A stretch of 64,000 nucleotides of DNA from Alphaproteobacteria bacterium (GCA_012103325.1 WLWY01000003.1:744001-808000), one strand, 5' to 3'; positions 8,155 to 17,924 are shown, numbered from the stretch's first letter. A program made the numbers and translations. The notes: a model not told the origin generated them from the letters alone.

Positions 8155-9354
8155 ATGAGTGACGCTGCTGCACGCCCCCTGCCCCTTCAGGGGGTCCGGG
8201 TCGTGGAATTTTGTCAGACCATCATGGGGCCGTGCGCGGGATTGATTCTGGCCGATCTCGGTGCAGACGTCATCAAGGTCGAACCGGCCCCGGACGGCGA
8301 CAAGACACGCCGCCTGCATGGTTTCGCGGCAGGCTTTTTCGGCGCCTTCAACCGCAACAAGCGAGGGCTCGCGGTCAATCTAAAGAGCGATGAAGGCCGT
8401 GCCGTTGTACATCGCCTGCTCGAAACCGCCGACGCGGTGATCGAGAATTACGCGCCGGGTACCGTGGAAAAGCTCGGCTGCGGCTATAAGGATTGCGCGA
8501 AGATCAATCCGCGCATCATCTACTGCTCGCTGAAAGGGTTCCTGAGTGGCCCGTACGAGAATAGGCCGGCGCTGGATGAAGTCGTGCAGTATATGGCGGG
8601 TCTGGCCTATATGACCGGCCCCCCAGGACGCCCCCTCCGCGCCGGATCGTCAGTCGTCGACATCATGGGCGGCACGTTCGCGGTGGTCGGTATCCAGGCT
8701 GCCTTGCGCGAGCGCGAAACCACGGGCAAGGGACAGTTCGTCAAAAGCGCTCTGTTCGAATCCACGGCCTTCCTGATGATGCAGCATCTGGTCGGCCGCG
8801 CCGTCACTGACGTCGATCAGCCGCCGATGCCAGGACGCGTCGGCGCCTGGGCCGTATACGAGACGTTCGAGACCTCCGACGACCAGCGTATCTTCATCGG
8901 CATCACCAGCGACAATCACTGGCGGCGTTATTGCGAAAAGTTTGACCGGCAGGATCTGCTCGAAGACCCAAATTTGAAAACAAACGAGGATCGTGTCCGG
9001 GCACGCGAGCGGACACTGCCCATCGTTGCCGAGATCACGAAGCAGTATACGATCGAGGAAATGTCGGCGATCTGCGAGGAGATCGAAATCCCCTTCTCGC
9101 CCGTCGCGCGGCCTGAAGACCTGACCGACGACCCACAGCTCAATGCCAACGATCGCATGTTGCATGTCGAGCTCGACAATGCGCCGGTCACCAAGGTGCC
9201 GCGACTGCCCGTCGAAATCGGCGACCATGATCTTAACCTGCGCCTGCAGCCGCCGAAGATCGGCGAGCATACGCGCGATATCTTGACTGAGCTCGGCTAT
9301 GGCGAAGCGGACATCGTGCGTATGAACGACGCCGGCACCATCGTCGCGCGGTAG
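8155..9354 (+). CDS. CaiB/BaiF family (class III) CoA transferase
   Basis: A 399-residue CoA transferase of the formyl-CoA transferase type, moving CoA between carboxylic acids through an aspartyl-CoA intermediate. The N-terminus GVRVVEFCQTIMGPCAGLILADLGADVIKVE and the NRNKRGLAVNLKSDEGR region are diagnostic, and SVVDIMGGTFAVVG holds the Asp at the position of the catalytic residue in this family. GGAG lies just upstream of ATG 8155. It is followed after 20 bases by an AMP-forming ligase, so two ways of activating an acid are encoded together. The acid is not identifiable. Confidence 0.93.
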   Translation: MSDAAARPLPLQGVRVVEFCQTIMGPCAGLILADLGADVIKVEPAPDGDKTRRLHGFAAGFFGAFNRNKRGLAVNLKSDEGRAVVHRLLETADAVIENYAPGTVEKLGCGYKDCAKINPRIIYCSLKGFLSGPYENRPALDEVVQYMAGLAYMTGPPGRPLRAGSSVVDIMGGTFAVVGIQAALRERETTGKGQFVKSALFESTAFLMMQHLVGRAVTDVDQPPMPGRVGAWAVYETFETSDDQRIFIGITSDNHWRRYCEKFDRQDLLEDPNLKTNEDRVRARERTLPIVAEITKQYTIEEMSAICEEIEIPFSPVARPEDLTDDPQLNANDRMLHVELDNAPVTKVPRLPVEIGDHDLNLRLQPPKIGEHTRDILTELGYGEADIVRMNDAGTIVAR

Positions 9355-9374
9355 TCACAGCTGGAATCTGGTCG

Positions 9375-10973
9375 ATGCAAGTACCCGAAAGCCGAACGGC
9401 AGCGGAATTGCTCGACGAGCTCGTTGCCCGCCAAGGCGAGCGGAAATTCATCGTCGATGGCGACAGGCGTTACAGCTACGCCGCGTTCCAGGCGGACGTC
9501 CGCTCGCATGCCAAAGGCCTATTGGCGCTGGGGCTGAAACGCGGCGACCGTATGGCGATCCTTTTGGACAACCGGGCGGAATGGCTCACCGCCTATTTCG
9601 CGGCAATGTCGATCGGTGCCGAAACCGTCGCGCTGAACTGCTGGGCCAGCGCACCGGAACTCGCCTATCAACTCGACCATGCCAAGGTGCGCAGCCTGGT
9701 CGCGACCGCCGAGGTCCGGGGCCGTGGTCTCGCTGATCTCCTTGCCGATATCCACGCACACAATGCCGGCGTTCGGCTTGAGCATATCATTTGCGTGTCG
9801 TCCGAACCGGTTGACGAAACATTGGCCTTTTCAACGCTGCCGGAGCTCGGCGCCACAGTCAGCGACGCAGCCTGGCGGAATGCGAGCAACGCTGTCGACC
9901 CGAAAGATACCGCCTGCATCCTCTATACATCCGGCTCAACGGCAACGCCGAAAGGGGTGCCGCTGCTGCACCACGGTCTGGTCGAGAACATGTGGCGTAT
10001 CGGCGAGCGGCAGCATCTCACGCCGGACGACCGATTGTGGCTCGCGGTTTCACTGTTCTGGTCGTTTGGCTGTGTGAATGCGCTGTTCGCCGTGATGACG
10101 CATGGCGGCACGGTCGTCTTGCAGCGCGAATTCGACGCTGGGGAAGCGCTCGCGCTTATCGAGCGAGAGCGCTGTACTGTTTTCTATGGCACACCGAACA
10201 TGTCGCTGGCGCTGTGGGAACATCCGGACCGGGAGCAGCACGACCTCTCCTCCCTGCGCACGGGGGCGACAATTGGTACGCCGGAACAGGTCAGGCGCAT
10301 CGCCATGCTCGGCGCGACCGAAATCTGCAACGTGTACGGCTTGACCGAGGCATATGGGAATTCCGCGGTTGGCGATGCGCACGACCCGATGGATATCCGC
10401 GTTGGAAATTGCGGCCGTCCTCTCGACGATGTCGAAATCAGAATTGTCGACCCCGAATCCCGCGCGCCGCTGCCTGCCGGCGCGCCGGGCGAAATCATCG
10501 TTCGCGGTTTTCTCACACCCGGTTATCTGGATGCCCCCGAACGGACGGCGGAAGCCTTCGATGCCGAAGGGTTTCTGTTAACGGGCGATCTCGGAGTACT
10601 GGACAGCGACGGCTATCTCACCTTCCGGGGCCGGCTAAAGGAGATGGTCAAAACGGGCGGCATCAACGTCGCGCCCGCCGAAGTCGAAGCGGCGCTCAGC
10701 GCGCATCCGGCAATCGAAGAGGTCTATGTGACCGGCATTCCCGATACCCGCCTCGACGAGGCACTAGCTGCCGTCATCGTCTTCCGGGACGGGATGGAGA
10801 CAACGGACGCCGAGCTTATCGCTCATTGCCGCGAACAGTTGGCGGCTTACAAGGTGCCGCGGCATTACCGTTTCGTGGAACGAAGCGACCTGCCGCTAAC
10901 GGGCACCGGAAAACTACAGAAGAACCGCCTGTCGGAATTTTTCGATCCCGGAAACAACGTGTCTCAGTCGTAA
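9375..10973 (+). CDS. AMP-forming acyl-CoA synthetase (ANL superfamily)
   Basis: A 532-residue adenylate-forming enzyme that activates a carboxylic acid with ATP and then forms the CoA thioester. Motifs include the P-loop LYTSGSTATPKG at 184-194, VYGLTEAYGN, the LTGDLG hinge region and the C-terminal GTGKLQKNRL lysine. Length and motif order match medium- or branched-chain acid ligases. It lies 20 bases after the CoA transferase and its 3' end overlaps the convergent enoyl-CoA hydratase gene by 10 bp. The acid cannot be named. Together with the hydratase and the later dehydrogenase it fits beta-oxidation-like degradation. Confidence 0.93.
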   Translation: MQVPESRTAAELLDELVARQGERKFIVDGDRRYSYAAFQADVRSHAKGLLALGLKRGDRMAILLDNRAEWLTAYFAAMSIGAETVALNCWASAPELAYQLDHAKVRSLVATAEVRGRGLADLLADIHAHNAGVRLEHIICVSSEPVDETLAFSTLPELGATVSDAAWRNASNAVDPKDTACILYTSGSTATPKGVPLLHHGLVENMWRIGERQHLTPDDRLWLAVSLFWSFGCVNALFAVMTHGGTVVLQREFDAGEALALIERERCTVFYGTPNMSLALWEHPDREQHDLSSLRTGATIGTPEQVRRIAMLGATEICNVYGLTEAYGNSAVGDAHDPMDIRVGNCGRPLDDVEIRIVDPESRAPLPAGAPGEIIVRGFLTPGYLDAPERTAEAFDAEGFLLTGDLGVLDSDGYLTFRGRLKEMVKTGGINVAPAEVEAALSAHPAIEEVYVTGIPDTRLDEALAAVIVFRDGMETTDAELIAHCREQLAAYKVPRHYRFVERSDLPLTGTGKLQKNRLSEFFDPGNNVSQS

Positions 10974-11719
10974 TTCGGTTTCCGCTTTTCCAGAAACGCA
11001 TCCACGCCTTCCTGGAAATGCGGGCTGGCACGCACCTTGTCTCCGAGCGTTTGCTCCAGCGCTTCGCGGGACTGGACATGCACCGCCAATGTTTCGCTGA
11101 TCTGTCGCTTCACCGCCTGTACCGCGGAGGGACTATTGGCCGCGATCAGTTCCGCTTTGCTTAACGCAGCGTCGAGCAACTCTTCCGCCGGCACGACCCG
11201 ATTAACGAGACCAATAGCTGCTGCCTCTTCGGCACTGATAAGTTCACCGCCCAACAACAATTCCGCCGCATGCACATACCCGATCTGTGCGACCAATTTG
11301 GTCGTGGAACCGCCGAACGGGTATATCGACCAGCGCACTTCCGGCAGACCGAAACGGGCATGTGGTGCCGCAAGGCGAATGTCCGCGGCGAGCATGAGCT
11401 CCAGTCCGCCGGCGACGCAATCGCCGTTCACCGCCGCGATGATCGGTTTGGGAAAAGCGTCGGTCTTGAGAAGACCGCGATTGATCTTCGCCGCCAGCTC
11501 GACCGACGCGCTGAGATCGCCACCCAGATCCGCACCGGAACTGAACGCCTTTTCTCCCGCTCCGGTGATAACGACGCATCGATGCTCGGAAATCTCCAAC
11601 CGGTTCCATATCGCGGCGAGATCGGCAATCATGTCGCGCGACATAGCGTTTCGGCGCGGCTGGTTGTCGATTGTCACAATGGCGATGTGGTCACCATGCT
11701 CGGTAACGCGAATTTCCAT
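10964..11719 (-). CDS. Enoyl-CoA hydratase/isomerase (crotonase) family protein
   Basis: A 251-residue crotonase-fold enzyme. The oxyanion-hole sequences are visible as SSGADLGGD near residue 60 and GDCVAGGLELMLAADIRLA near 95-115. The segment following APHARFGLPEVRWSIYPFGG departs from the usual catalytic-glutamate pattern, so hydration may not be the reaction. AAGGAAAGAGC precedes ATG 11719. The GNAT gene ends 19 bases upstream on the same strand, giving a GNAT-hydratase pair convergent to the CoA ligase. It probably acts in acyl-CoA breakdown. Confidence 0.9.
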   Translation of the reverse strand: MEIRVTEHGDHIAIVTIDNQPRRNAMSRDMIADLAAIWNRLEISEHRCVVITGAGEKAFSSGADLGGDLSASVELAAKINRGLLKTDAFPKPIIAAVNGDCVAGGLELMLAADIRLAAPHARFGLPEVRWSIYPFGGSTTKLVAQIGYVHAAELLLGGELISAEEAAAIGLVNRVVPAEELLDAALSKAELIAANSPSAVQAVKRQISETLAVHVQSREALEQTLGDKVRASPHFQEGVDAFLEKRKPNYD

Positions 11720-11737
11720 GCTCTTTCCTTTGTCCGC

Positions 11738-12256
11738 CTATAACGCACCGGGATATTCGACATTACCGGTGCGCTCGCCGCCAAAGCGATCATAGACACG
11801 CGCGGCGACGGCATCGGCATCGGTTGTGACGGTCGCTGAGGCCAATCCCTGATCCCGCAACCAGGCAAGAGCTTGCCCCAGCAATGCCGTGCCGAGACCG
11901 CGCCCCTGATGCTCGGGGTCGACGCAGATACCCGTCAGAAAGTTCATCTTGGTCGGACTGGAGATTGCGACGCCATTCAATCCGATGACTTGCCCGCCAC
12001 ATTCAGCGAGCACGAAGTGCGCTGCCGGATCGGATATCCGCTCGCGTATGCGCGCGCCGATCCCTTGCTCGATCGCGTCGGTCTTCCCTGCCCAGACCGC
12101 ATCCGAGGCGTAGGAAGTAGCAACAACGCGCTGCATTGCCTCAAGATCGTCGGGCCGCGCGGCGCGTAGCCGGTATTCGTCGGCAACCGATATCTCGAAG
12201 TCCCGTCCCTTAAGCGGCCAGTCGAACCGTACCCATTTCGTTAAACCAGCAGTCAT
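11738..12256 (-). CDS. GNAT family N-acetyltransferase
   Basis: A 172-residue protein with the GNAT fold: RAARPDDLEAM at the first strand, VDPEHQGRGLGTALLGQALAWLRDQG as the acetyl-CoA pyrophosphate loop (Q/R-x-x-G-x-G/A type), and ARVYDRFGGERTG near the C-terminus. It acetylates an amine on an unknown small molecule or protein. An AGGAGG lies 14 bases before ATG 12256, further than usual, so the start is moderately secure. It is divergent from the DUF3047 lipoprotein gene by 52 bases and is followed by the enoyl-CoA hydratase gene. Confidence 0.85.
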   Translation of the reverse strand: MTAGLTKWVRFDWPLKGRDFEISVADEYRLRAARPDDLEAMQRVVATSYASDAVWAGKTDAIEQGIGARIRERISDPAAHFVLAECGGQVIGLNGVAISSPTKMNFLTGICVDPEHQGRGLGTALLGQALAWLRDQGLASATVTTDADAVAARVYDRFGGERTGNVEYPGAL

Positions 12257-12308
12257 AAGTGCGTGATAACCCTCCTGCGATGCGGTCTGCAGGGTAAGAT
12301 CGCATCCT

Positions 12309-13040
12309 ATGCGAACACAAGTTCCGAACTCGTTCGACCGAAATCTTCAACGCGTTGCAGCATTTCTGTTGCTCGCGACTGGCCTTGCCGGCTGCAGTGG
12401 AAACGTGGTGGAGACCGGGAAATCGGAGGCTCAAGAAGGCCGACACATCGCACTGCTCGACGTGTCGCATATGCCCACCGATTCCTGGCGGCATCTGAAG
12501 ATAAAGGGGCACACCGACTATCGTATCGTTGAAATGGATGGCCGCCTTGCGATCCGCGCGCGGGGCGCAGGCGGCGCGTCCGGACTGATCCGGCGAACGG
12601 CATTCTCGCCACAGCAATGCGAAACTCTCTCCTGGACGTGGCGGGTGAACCAACTCCAGCCGAGCGCCGATCTTGCAAAAAAGCGAGGCGACGATGTGGC
12701 CGCCGCGATTTTTGTCATGTTCGGCGACCCAGGCCTATTGTCCGCGCCGGATCCGGTGTCGACCCTGCGCTACGTCTGGACGGTGGCACGGCATCGCGTC
12801 GACGAGATCGTTGCCAACCCCTACATGCCGGATATGGTTCAGAACGTCGTGGTGCATGCGGGAAACGCCGATGTCGGGCAATGGGTTACGGAGCAGCGCA
12901 ATATTCGCGCGGACTACCAACGCGCCTTCGGCAAAGCGCCAACAGACGAAGTCGAGGCGATCGCACTATTCGTCGACAACGATCAGACGAAAGAACCCGT
13001 GGAAGCGTACTTCCAGCGCATCGACGTGTCCTGCTCCTAA
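12309..13040 (+). CDS. DUF3047 family lipoprotein
   Basis: A 243-residue exported protein. Residues 14-29 form a lipoprotein signal ending in the lipobox LAGC (C29). The mature part matches DUF3047: LSWTWRVNQLQPSADL, GDDVAAAIFVMFGDPG, LRYVWTVARHRVDEIV, NPYMPDMVQNVVVHAG and VEAIALFVDNDQT. The family is found in many Gram-negative bacteria and its role is unknown. The gene is convergent with the 3-hydroxyacyl-CoA dehydrogenase gene, ten bases apart, and divergent from the GNAT gene. Confidence 0.85.
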   Translation: MRTQVPNSFDRNLQRVAAFLLLATGLAGCSGNVVETGKSEAQEGRHIALLDVSHMPTDSWRHLKIKGHTDYRIVEMDGRLAIRARGAGGASGLIRRTAFSPQQCETLSWTWRVNQLQPSADLAKKRGDDVAAAIFVMFGDPGLLSAPDPVSTLRYVWTVARHRVDEIVANPYMPDMVQNVVVHAGNADVGQWVTEQRNIRADYQRAFGKAPTDEVEAIALFVDNDQTKEPVEAYFQRIDVSCS

Positions 13041-13050
13041 CGAAGCGCCC

Positions 13051-13914
13051 CTAATCCTCTGCGATGATCTCCAAGATGCGGGCGAGTTTACCGGCAACTT
13101 TTCGTTTATAGGCGTCCGCGTCCCGGTCCCGCCAGTCGTAGAATCCCTGCCCCTTCGATACGCCCAGGTTTCCCTTAGCGACCATATCCTGCAACAGAGC
13201 CACCGGCGTGCCGGTATGGTGCAGGTCGGGGATCAGGTTGCGGTGCGTCGCAGCCGTAACCTGCAAGCCGCTAAGATCTTTTTGCTCGATCAGACCGGTG
13301 AGGCACATGCGCGGTGCGAGCCCATTTCTCAGGCAGTTATCGACATCCGCCGCCGTACAGACGCCGTCTTCGATCATCGCCAGCGCTTCATGCATCATCG
13401 CGTGCTGCAACCGGTTGAGCAGGAATCCCGGTACGGGCCTGTTCAGCACGAGCGCGCCCTGCCCATTCCGTCGCAGCGCTGCCTTCACGGCGTTGAGCAC
13501 ACTATCGGTTGTCGCCTCAACACGGATGACCTCGACGATCGGCAGTGCATCTGCGGGTTGCAGATAATGTACGCCGATGAAGCGTTCTGGATGAATCAGC
13601 TTCGCCACCATGTCGTTCATCGACAGGCCGGAGGTATTGGTCGCAAGGATCGGTCCGCCGCCATATTTGACCTCTATCTGCGCGAATAGCGCATGCTTGG
13701 CGTCCATATCCTCGACAATCGACTCGAGGATGAAATCCGGTGCCGTATCCGGTAGAGCATCGGCAACCGTTACACGCCCCTCGAAGGGCGCGACCTTGCC
13801 GGGATTACGGCTTAGTACCGTTACATTGTGTCCCCCGCGCACGAACGTATTTACGATCCCCCGCCCCATGGTGCCGGGGCCGATGACCACGACGTTCCGT
13901 ATTCCCTCTTGCAT
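13051..13914 (-). CDS. 3-hydroxyacyl-CoA dehydrogenase family protein
   Basis: A 287-residue NAD-dependent enzyme that oxidises 3-hydroxyacyl-CoA, or a related hydroxy acid, to the keto form. The Rossmann motif GPGTMGRG is at 11-18; the substrate-domain region HPERFIGVHYLQPADALPIVEV carries the family's catalytic histidine, and NTSGLSMND is also typical. The C-terminal helical domain has GFLLNRLQHAMMHEALAM. ATG 13914 has AAGG eight bases upstream and is preferred over GTG 13923. It lies alone on the minus strand, divergent from the carboxyltransferase. It would act after the enoyl-CoA hydratase in acyl-CoA breakdown. Confidence 0.9.
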   Translation of the reverse strand: MQEGIRNVVVIGPGTMGRGIVNTFVRGGHNVTVLSRNPGKVAPFEGRVTVADALPDTAPDFILESIVEDMDAKHALFAQIEVKYGGGPILATNTSGLSMNDMVAKLIHPERFIGVHYLQPADALPIVEVIRVEATTDSVLNAVKAALRRNGQGALVLNRPVPGFLLNRLQHAMMHEALAMIEDGVCTAADVDNCLRNGLAPRMCLTGLIEQKDLSGLQVTAATHRNLIPDLHHTGTPVALLQDMVAKGNLGVSKGQGFYDWRDRDADAYKRKVAGKLARILEIIAED

Positions 13915-14003
13915 GCCGTCCACCTTGCCGTTGCGTTGGCAAACAGTATCATTGAGCGCCTGTCCGGCGTCGAGAGCGCCTAATCAAAATCAAGGAACCG
14001 TAC

Positions 14004-15542
14004 ATGCCATTCGAGGACGTCAATAAGGATCTCGACGAACGCCGCGCCAAAGTCCTGAAAATGGGCAAGCCCGCGATCCTGGAACGCATGAAGAATGATG
14101 GGCTGCTCAATGCGCGTCAGCGGCTTGACTACCTGTTCGATAAGGGAACGTTTGTCGAAAGCGGTATGCTCGCGACCGCCTCGCGGCCCGAAGTGCGTGA
14201 AAAAGCACCCGCCGACGGCAAAGTCGCCGGCTACGGCAAAGTCGATGGCCGCTGGGTCGGCAGTGTCTCGAACGATTTCTCGGTCATGGGCGCGTCGAGC
14301 GCGTTGATCAATCTCAAGAAAATGAAGCACATCAAGGATGTTGCCAATAAACGCGGCATGCCTTTGGTTTGGATTGGCGAGTCTTCCGGCTCCCGCATGC
14401 CCGACCGGATGGGTGCGCAAGGGCGCGTCATCATCGCGCAGGACCCTTATGAATACCGCCGGATGCGTGACACACCGTGGATCACAGCGCAACTTGGTGA
14501 CTGTTACGGCTCGTCGACCTGGTACGCCTGCATGTCCGACTTCGTCGTAATGCGCAAAGGGGCGACGATGGCAGTCGCCAGCAGCCGCGTGACATCCATG
14601 GCGATCAATCAGCCGGTTTCGAACGAAGAGCTTGGTGGCTGGAAGATGCACACTTCGACAAGCGGCCTGGTCGACATGGCCGTCGATACGGACGAGGAAG
14701 CGCTCGACGTTTGCAAAAACTTTCTGTCCTACCTGCCAAGCCACAATATGGAGGCGCCACCTGTACATGCGGTTCCAGCCGGTTCCGACACGGCAATCGA
14801 GCGCATTACCGAGATCGTTCCCGAAGCGCGGCAGAAAGTTTACAACATGCGCCACGTGGTCGAGGTCATCGCTGACCGCGACAGCCTGTTTGAAATGAAG
14901 CCGCGTTATGGTCGCTCTGTTCTAACGACACTGGCGCGGCTAAACGGCCAGACCGTCGGATTCCTCGCCAGCAATCCGCTTTATAAAGGCGGTGCGGCGG
15001 ATCCGGACGGTTGCTGCAAAGCGGCAAGCTTTATCGTCTTTTGCGACTCATTCAACATTCCGATCATCATGCTCGTCGATGTGCCGGGCTTCCTGATCGG
15101 CGTCGAGGGCGAACGCAAGGCAGCGCCCGGCAAGATCATGAACTGGATGAACGCGTTGTCGCTTGCGACGGTGCCGAAGCTCTCGGTGATCATGCGCAAG
15201 AGCTACGGCCAGGCCTATATCAACATGGCGGGCAACAAGGGTTCGGACGAGATGGCCATGTGGCCGACCGCCGATGTCGGCTTCATGGATCCCCATACCG
15301 GCGTCAATGTGGTCTTCGGTCTGAAGCAGGAAGACGATCCCGAAGAATTCGCCAGACGGGTTGAGGAGTTGCAACGCGATGCGGCACCTTGGGAACTCGC
15401 GGCGATGTACGAGGCTCAGGACGTCATCAAACCGCAAGAAACGCGCCAGCACCTGATCAATATGCTGGAAGTGCACCGCATGCGCCTGACCAACGGCGTC
15501 GGCGAGCACCTGATGCGAACCTGGCCGACCAGCATCGTCTAG
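14004..15542 (+). CDS. Acyl-CoA carboxylase beta (carboxyltransferase) subunit
   Basis: A 512-residue protein of the carboxyltransferase family found in propionyl-CoA, methylcrotonyl-CoA and related biotin-dependent carboxylases. Both crotonase-like halves are present: SNDFSVMGASSALINLKKMKH and GESSGSRMPDRMG in the first, NPLYKGGAADPDGCCKAASFIVFCDSFNIPI and DVPGFLIGVEGE in the second. AAGGA is seven bases before ATG 14004. No biotin carboxylase or biotin carrier gene is present in this window, so it must work with a partner elsewhere or have another role. An ADP-forming acyl-CoA synthetase follows after 34 bases, probably in one transcript. Confidence 0.92.
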   Translation: MPFEDVNKDLDERRAKVLKMGKPAILERMKNDGLLNARQRLDYLFDKGTFVESGMLATASRPEVREKAPADGKVAGYGKVDGRWVGSVSNDFSVMGASSALINLKKMKHIKDVANKRGMPLVWIGESSGSRMPDRMGAQGRVIIAQDPYEYRRMRDTPWITAQLGDCYGSSTWYACMSDFVVMRKGATMAVASSRVTSMAINQPVSNEELGGWKMHTSTSGLVDMAVDTDEEALDVCKNFLSYLPSHNMEAPPVHAVPAGSDTAIERITEIVPEARQKVYNMRHVVEVIADRDSLFEMKPRYGRSVLTTLARLNGQTVGFLASNPLYKGGAADPDGCCKAASFIVFCDSFNIPIIMLVDVPGFLIGVEGERKAAPGKIMNWMNALSLATVPKLSVIMRKSYGQAYINMAGNKGSDEMAMWPTADVGFMDPHTGVNVVFGLKQEDDPEEFARRVEELQRDAAPWELAAMYEAQDVIKPQETRQHLINMLEVHRMRLTNGVGEHLMRTWPTSIV

Positions 15543-15576
15543 TTTTCTCTGAAAGAGTACGAAGATCACCGTAAAC

Positions 15577-17769
15577 GTGACTGATATCCTATCGATATTC
15601 GACAATGCACGCCGTGAGGGCCGAACCGTTCTCGATGAACGGTCCGGCAAGCAGATACTCGCGGCGTTCGGGGTCGATACGCCCCGCGGCACGGTAGTAT
15701 CCGGACGCAACGATGCCGCGACGGCATGTGCTGGATTGTCCGCACCCTTTGCCGTGAAGGCCGTCTCCCGCGATGTCGTGCATAAAAGCGATATGGGTGC
15801 CGTTCGGCTTGCGCTGGCCGACGTTGCGGCGGTTGAGACCGCTATTGAGGGCATTGAAGGGGCATTGGCCAGCCAAGGCGCACAGATAGACGGCTACCTG
15901 ATCGAGGAAATGGCGCCCGCCGGGCGCGAGCTCGTTATCGGCGGCATTGTCGACCCGCAATTCGGCCCCATGATCATGGTTGGGCTGGGGGGCGTCTTCG
16001 TGGAGATCTTCAACGACGTCGCCTTCCGGGTCTGCCCAATCGATGCCCAGGACGCTGCGGCTATGCTGGACGAATTGCGTGCCGCGCCGATCCTCGAGGG
16101 CGCGCGCGGCGAAGCGCCCATTGACCGGGCGCGGGTGATCGAAGCACTTTGCGCGATCGGTGGTGCGGAAGGGCTGTTATGCCGGCATGGCGATGAGATC
16201 CGCGAACTCGACATCAATCCGCTAATCGTTTCCGGCGATGCCGCCGTAGCTGTCGATGCACGGGTCGTTCTCGCCGAGCATCCGTCGTTGCTCTCGGACG
16301 GAGCAGCATTGAAAAGCGATGCGGAAGTCCGCGAAACGTTCGCGCCGCTCTTTACCCCCCGTACGATTGCCATTGTCGGGGCCTCCGCGACCAAGCCGAA
16401 CCGCGCCAACGTATTCATCGACCAGCTTCGTGAATTTGGCTTCGACGGTGCGATCTATCCCATTCATCCGACGGCCACCGAAATTTCAGGGTTACCCGCC
16501 TTCCCGTCCCTGGGCGACACACCGGAAGCGGTCGATTACGCCTATATCGCAATCCCTGCGGCCCGCGTCCCGGACGCTGTCGCCGCCGCAAAGGGACGCG
16601 TCCGGTTTGCTCATATACTGGCCGCAGGATTTGCGGAAACCGATAGCCAAGGCGCAGACCTACAAAATGCGCTATGCGATGCCGCCCGGCGCGAAGGCGT
16701 ACGCCTGCTCGGCCCCAACTGCAACGGCGGCTACTCGCCGCGCGGCGGGCTTACCTTTACCCATGGCGCAGCCCGCGAGACCGGCTCGGTCGGCGTGTTC
16801 ACGCAAAGCGGCGGCCTTGGCATCGACATCGTGCGCCGCGGACAAGAACGCGGCTTACGCTTCAGCGGTTTGATGACTGGTGGCAACTGCGCCGATCTTG
16901 GGCCAGCAGACCTATTGGAATTCTATCTCGCCGATCCGGAAACTAAGGTCATCGGCATGTATCTGGAAGGCGTGCGCGACGGCCGGCGCTTCTACGACCT
17001 TTTGCGCCGCGCCAAGGCAAAAAAACCAGTGGTCCTCCTGAAAGGCGGTCGTACAGACCTTGGGCACAAAGCGGCTGTGTCCCATACCGGCGTACTTGCT
17101 GCCGACGCGCGCATATGGCAGGCCTTGGCACGCCAGACAGGCGCGGTGCTCGTTGAGGATCTCGAAAGCTTCATCGACGCACTGCTGACCTTTCAATCCT
17201 TGCAGCCACGCACCAGCGCTCCAACCCGACGTGTCGCTCTATTCGGCAATGGCGGCGGCACCAGCGTGCTTGCTGTCGATGCCTTTGCAGAACATGGGAT
17301 CGAGGTCGCGCCGTTCGGCGATGCGACGCGCACCGCCCTCGCCGCGATGAACATGCCGCCGGGCACCAGCATCGCTAATCCTATCGATGCGCCGATCGGA
17401 ACTTTGAAGCAGGGCGAAGGCGCGCTCTGCGGACAGGTCATGCAGACCGTGCAGGACAGCGAAGACCTCGACGCGTTCGTGCTGCATTTCAATCTTCCGG
17501 TTATGTGGAGCCACATCGATGGTGGCGACAATACGATCGTCGAGAATATGCTCGACGCAGCAAATCGGGTCAGGGAGAAGTTCTGCGACCAAACGCATTT
17601 TCTGCTCGTGCTACGATCCGACGGGCGCGCTGACATAGACCAGCGTAAGCGGCATTGCCGCGACCTAGCGTTGGCCCGTGGGTTCCCCGTCTATGACGAG
17701 CTCACCAATGCAGCGCACGCACTGGCGGTTCTGCGCCATCATGAGGAATTCCTGCATAAACATAGTTAA
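15577..17769 (+). CDS. ADP-forming acyl-CoA synthetase (acetate--CoA ligase family), fused beta-alpha
   Basis: A 730-residue fusion with the ATP-grasp part first (residues 1-230, with PFAVKAVSRDVVHKSDMGAV), then the CoA-binding Rossmann domain (about 260-380, TIAIVGASATKPNRANVFI) and the succinyl-CoA ligase-like CoA domain (about 390-700, with LLGPNCNG, FTQSGGLGIDIV and KAAVSHTGVL). Such enzymes interconvert acyl-CoA + ADP + Pi with acid + ATP. GTG 15577 is the start, with a weak ribosome site. It lies behind the carboxyltransferase. It could make an acyl-CoA for that enzyme or salvage energy from its product. Confidence 0.9.
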   Translation: MTDILSIFDNARREGRTVLDERSGKQILAAFGVDTPRGTVVSGRNDAATACAGLSAPFAVKAVSRDVVHKSDMGAVRLALADVAAVETAIEGIEGALASQGAQIDGYLIEEMAPAGRELVIGGIVDPQFGPMIMVGLGGVFVEIFNDVAFRVCPIDAQDAAAMLDELRAAPILEGARGEAPIDRARVIEALCAIGGAEGLLCRHGDEIRELDINPLIVSGDAAVAVDARVVLAEHPSLLSDGAALKSDAEVRETFAPLFTPRTIAIVGASATKPNRANVFIDQLREFGFDGAIYPIHPTATEISGLPAFPSLGDTPEAVDYAYIAIPAARVPDAVAAAKGRVRFAHILAAGFAETDSQGADLQNALCDAARREGVRLLGPNCNGGYSPRGGLTFTHGAARETGSVGVFTQSGGLGIDIVRRGQERGLRFSGLMTGGNCADLGPADLLEFYLADPETKVIGMYLEGVRDGRRFYDLLRRAKAKKPVVLLKGGRTDLGHKAAVSHTGVLAADARIWQALARQTGAVLVEDLESFIDALLTFQSLQPRTSAPTRRVALFGNGGGTSVLAVDAFAEHGIEVAPFGDATRTALAAMNMPPGTSIANPIDAPIGTLKQGEGALCGQVMQTVQDSEDLDAFVLHFNLPVMWSHIDGGDNTIVENMLDAANRVREKFCDQTHFLLVLRSDGRADIDQRKRHCRDLALARGFPVYDELTNAAHALAVLRHHEEFLHKHS

Positions 17770-17924
17770 CGTTCGTCCCGTTCTTCCAATGCGCGCATTT
17801 CACATAGAAATTAATGCGGAAATTTTACGAATCGGCGATTGGCTTTTGAGTCAAATACTGTTTTAGTTGATCCAACCCGCGCATGCGGTGTTGTGAAACT
17901 GGCAACTAACAGGGGACTTGGGAG

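Noticed and set aside
9992..11164. 390-codon + strand open frame
   Set aside because: Out-of-frame reading of the CoA ligase; Arg-rich with no motif.
12673..13689. 338-codon + strand open frame
   Set aside because: Overlaps the DUF3047 lipoprotein out of frame and is antisense to the hydroxyacyl-CoA dehydrogenase, both with clear motifs.
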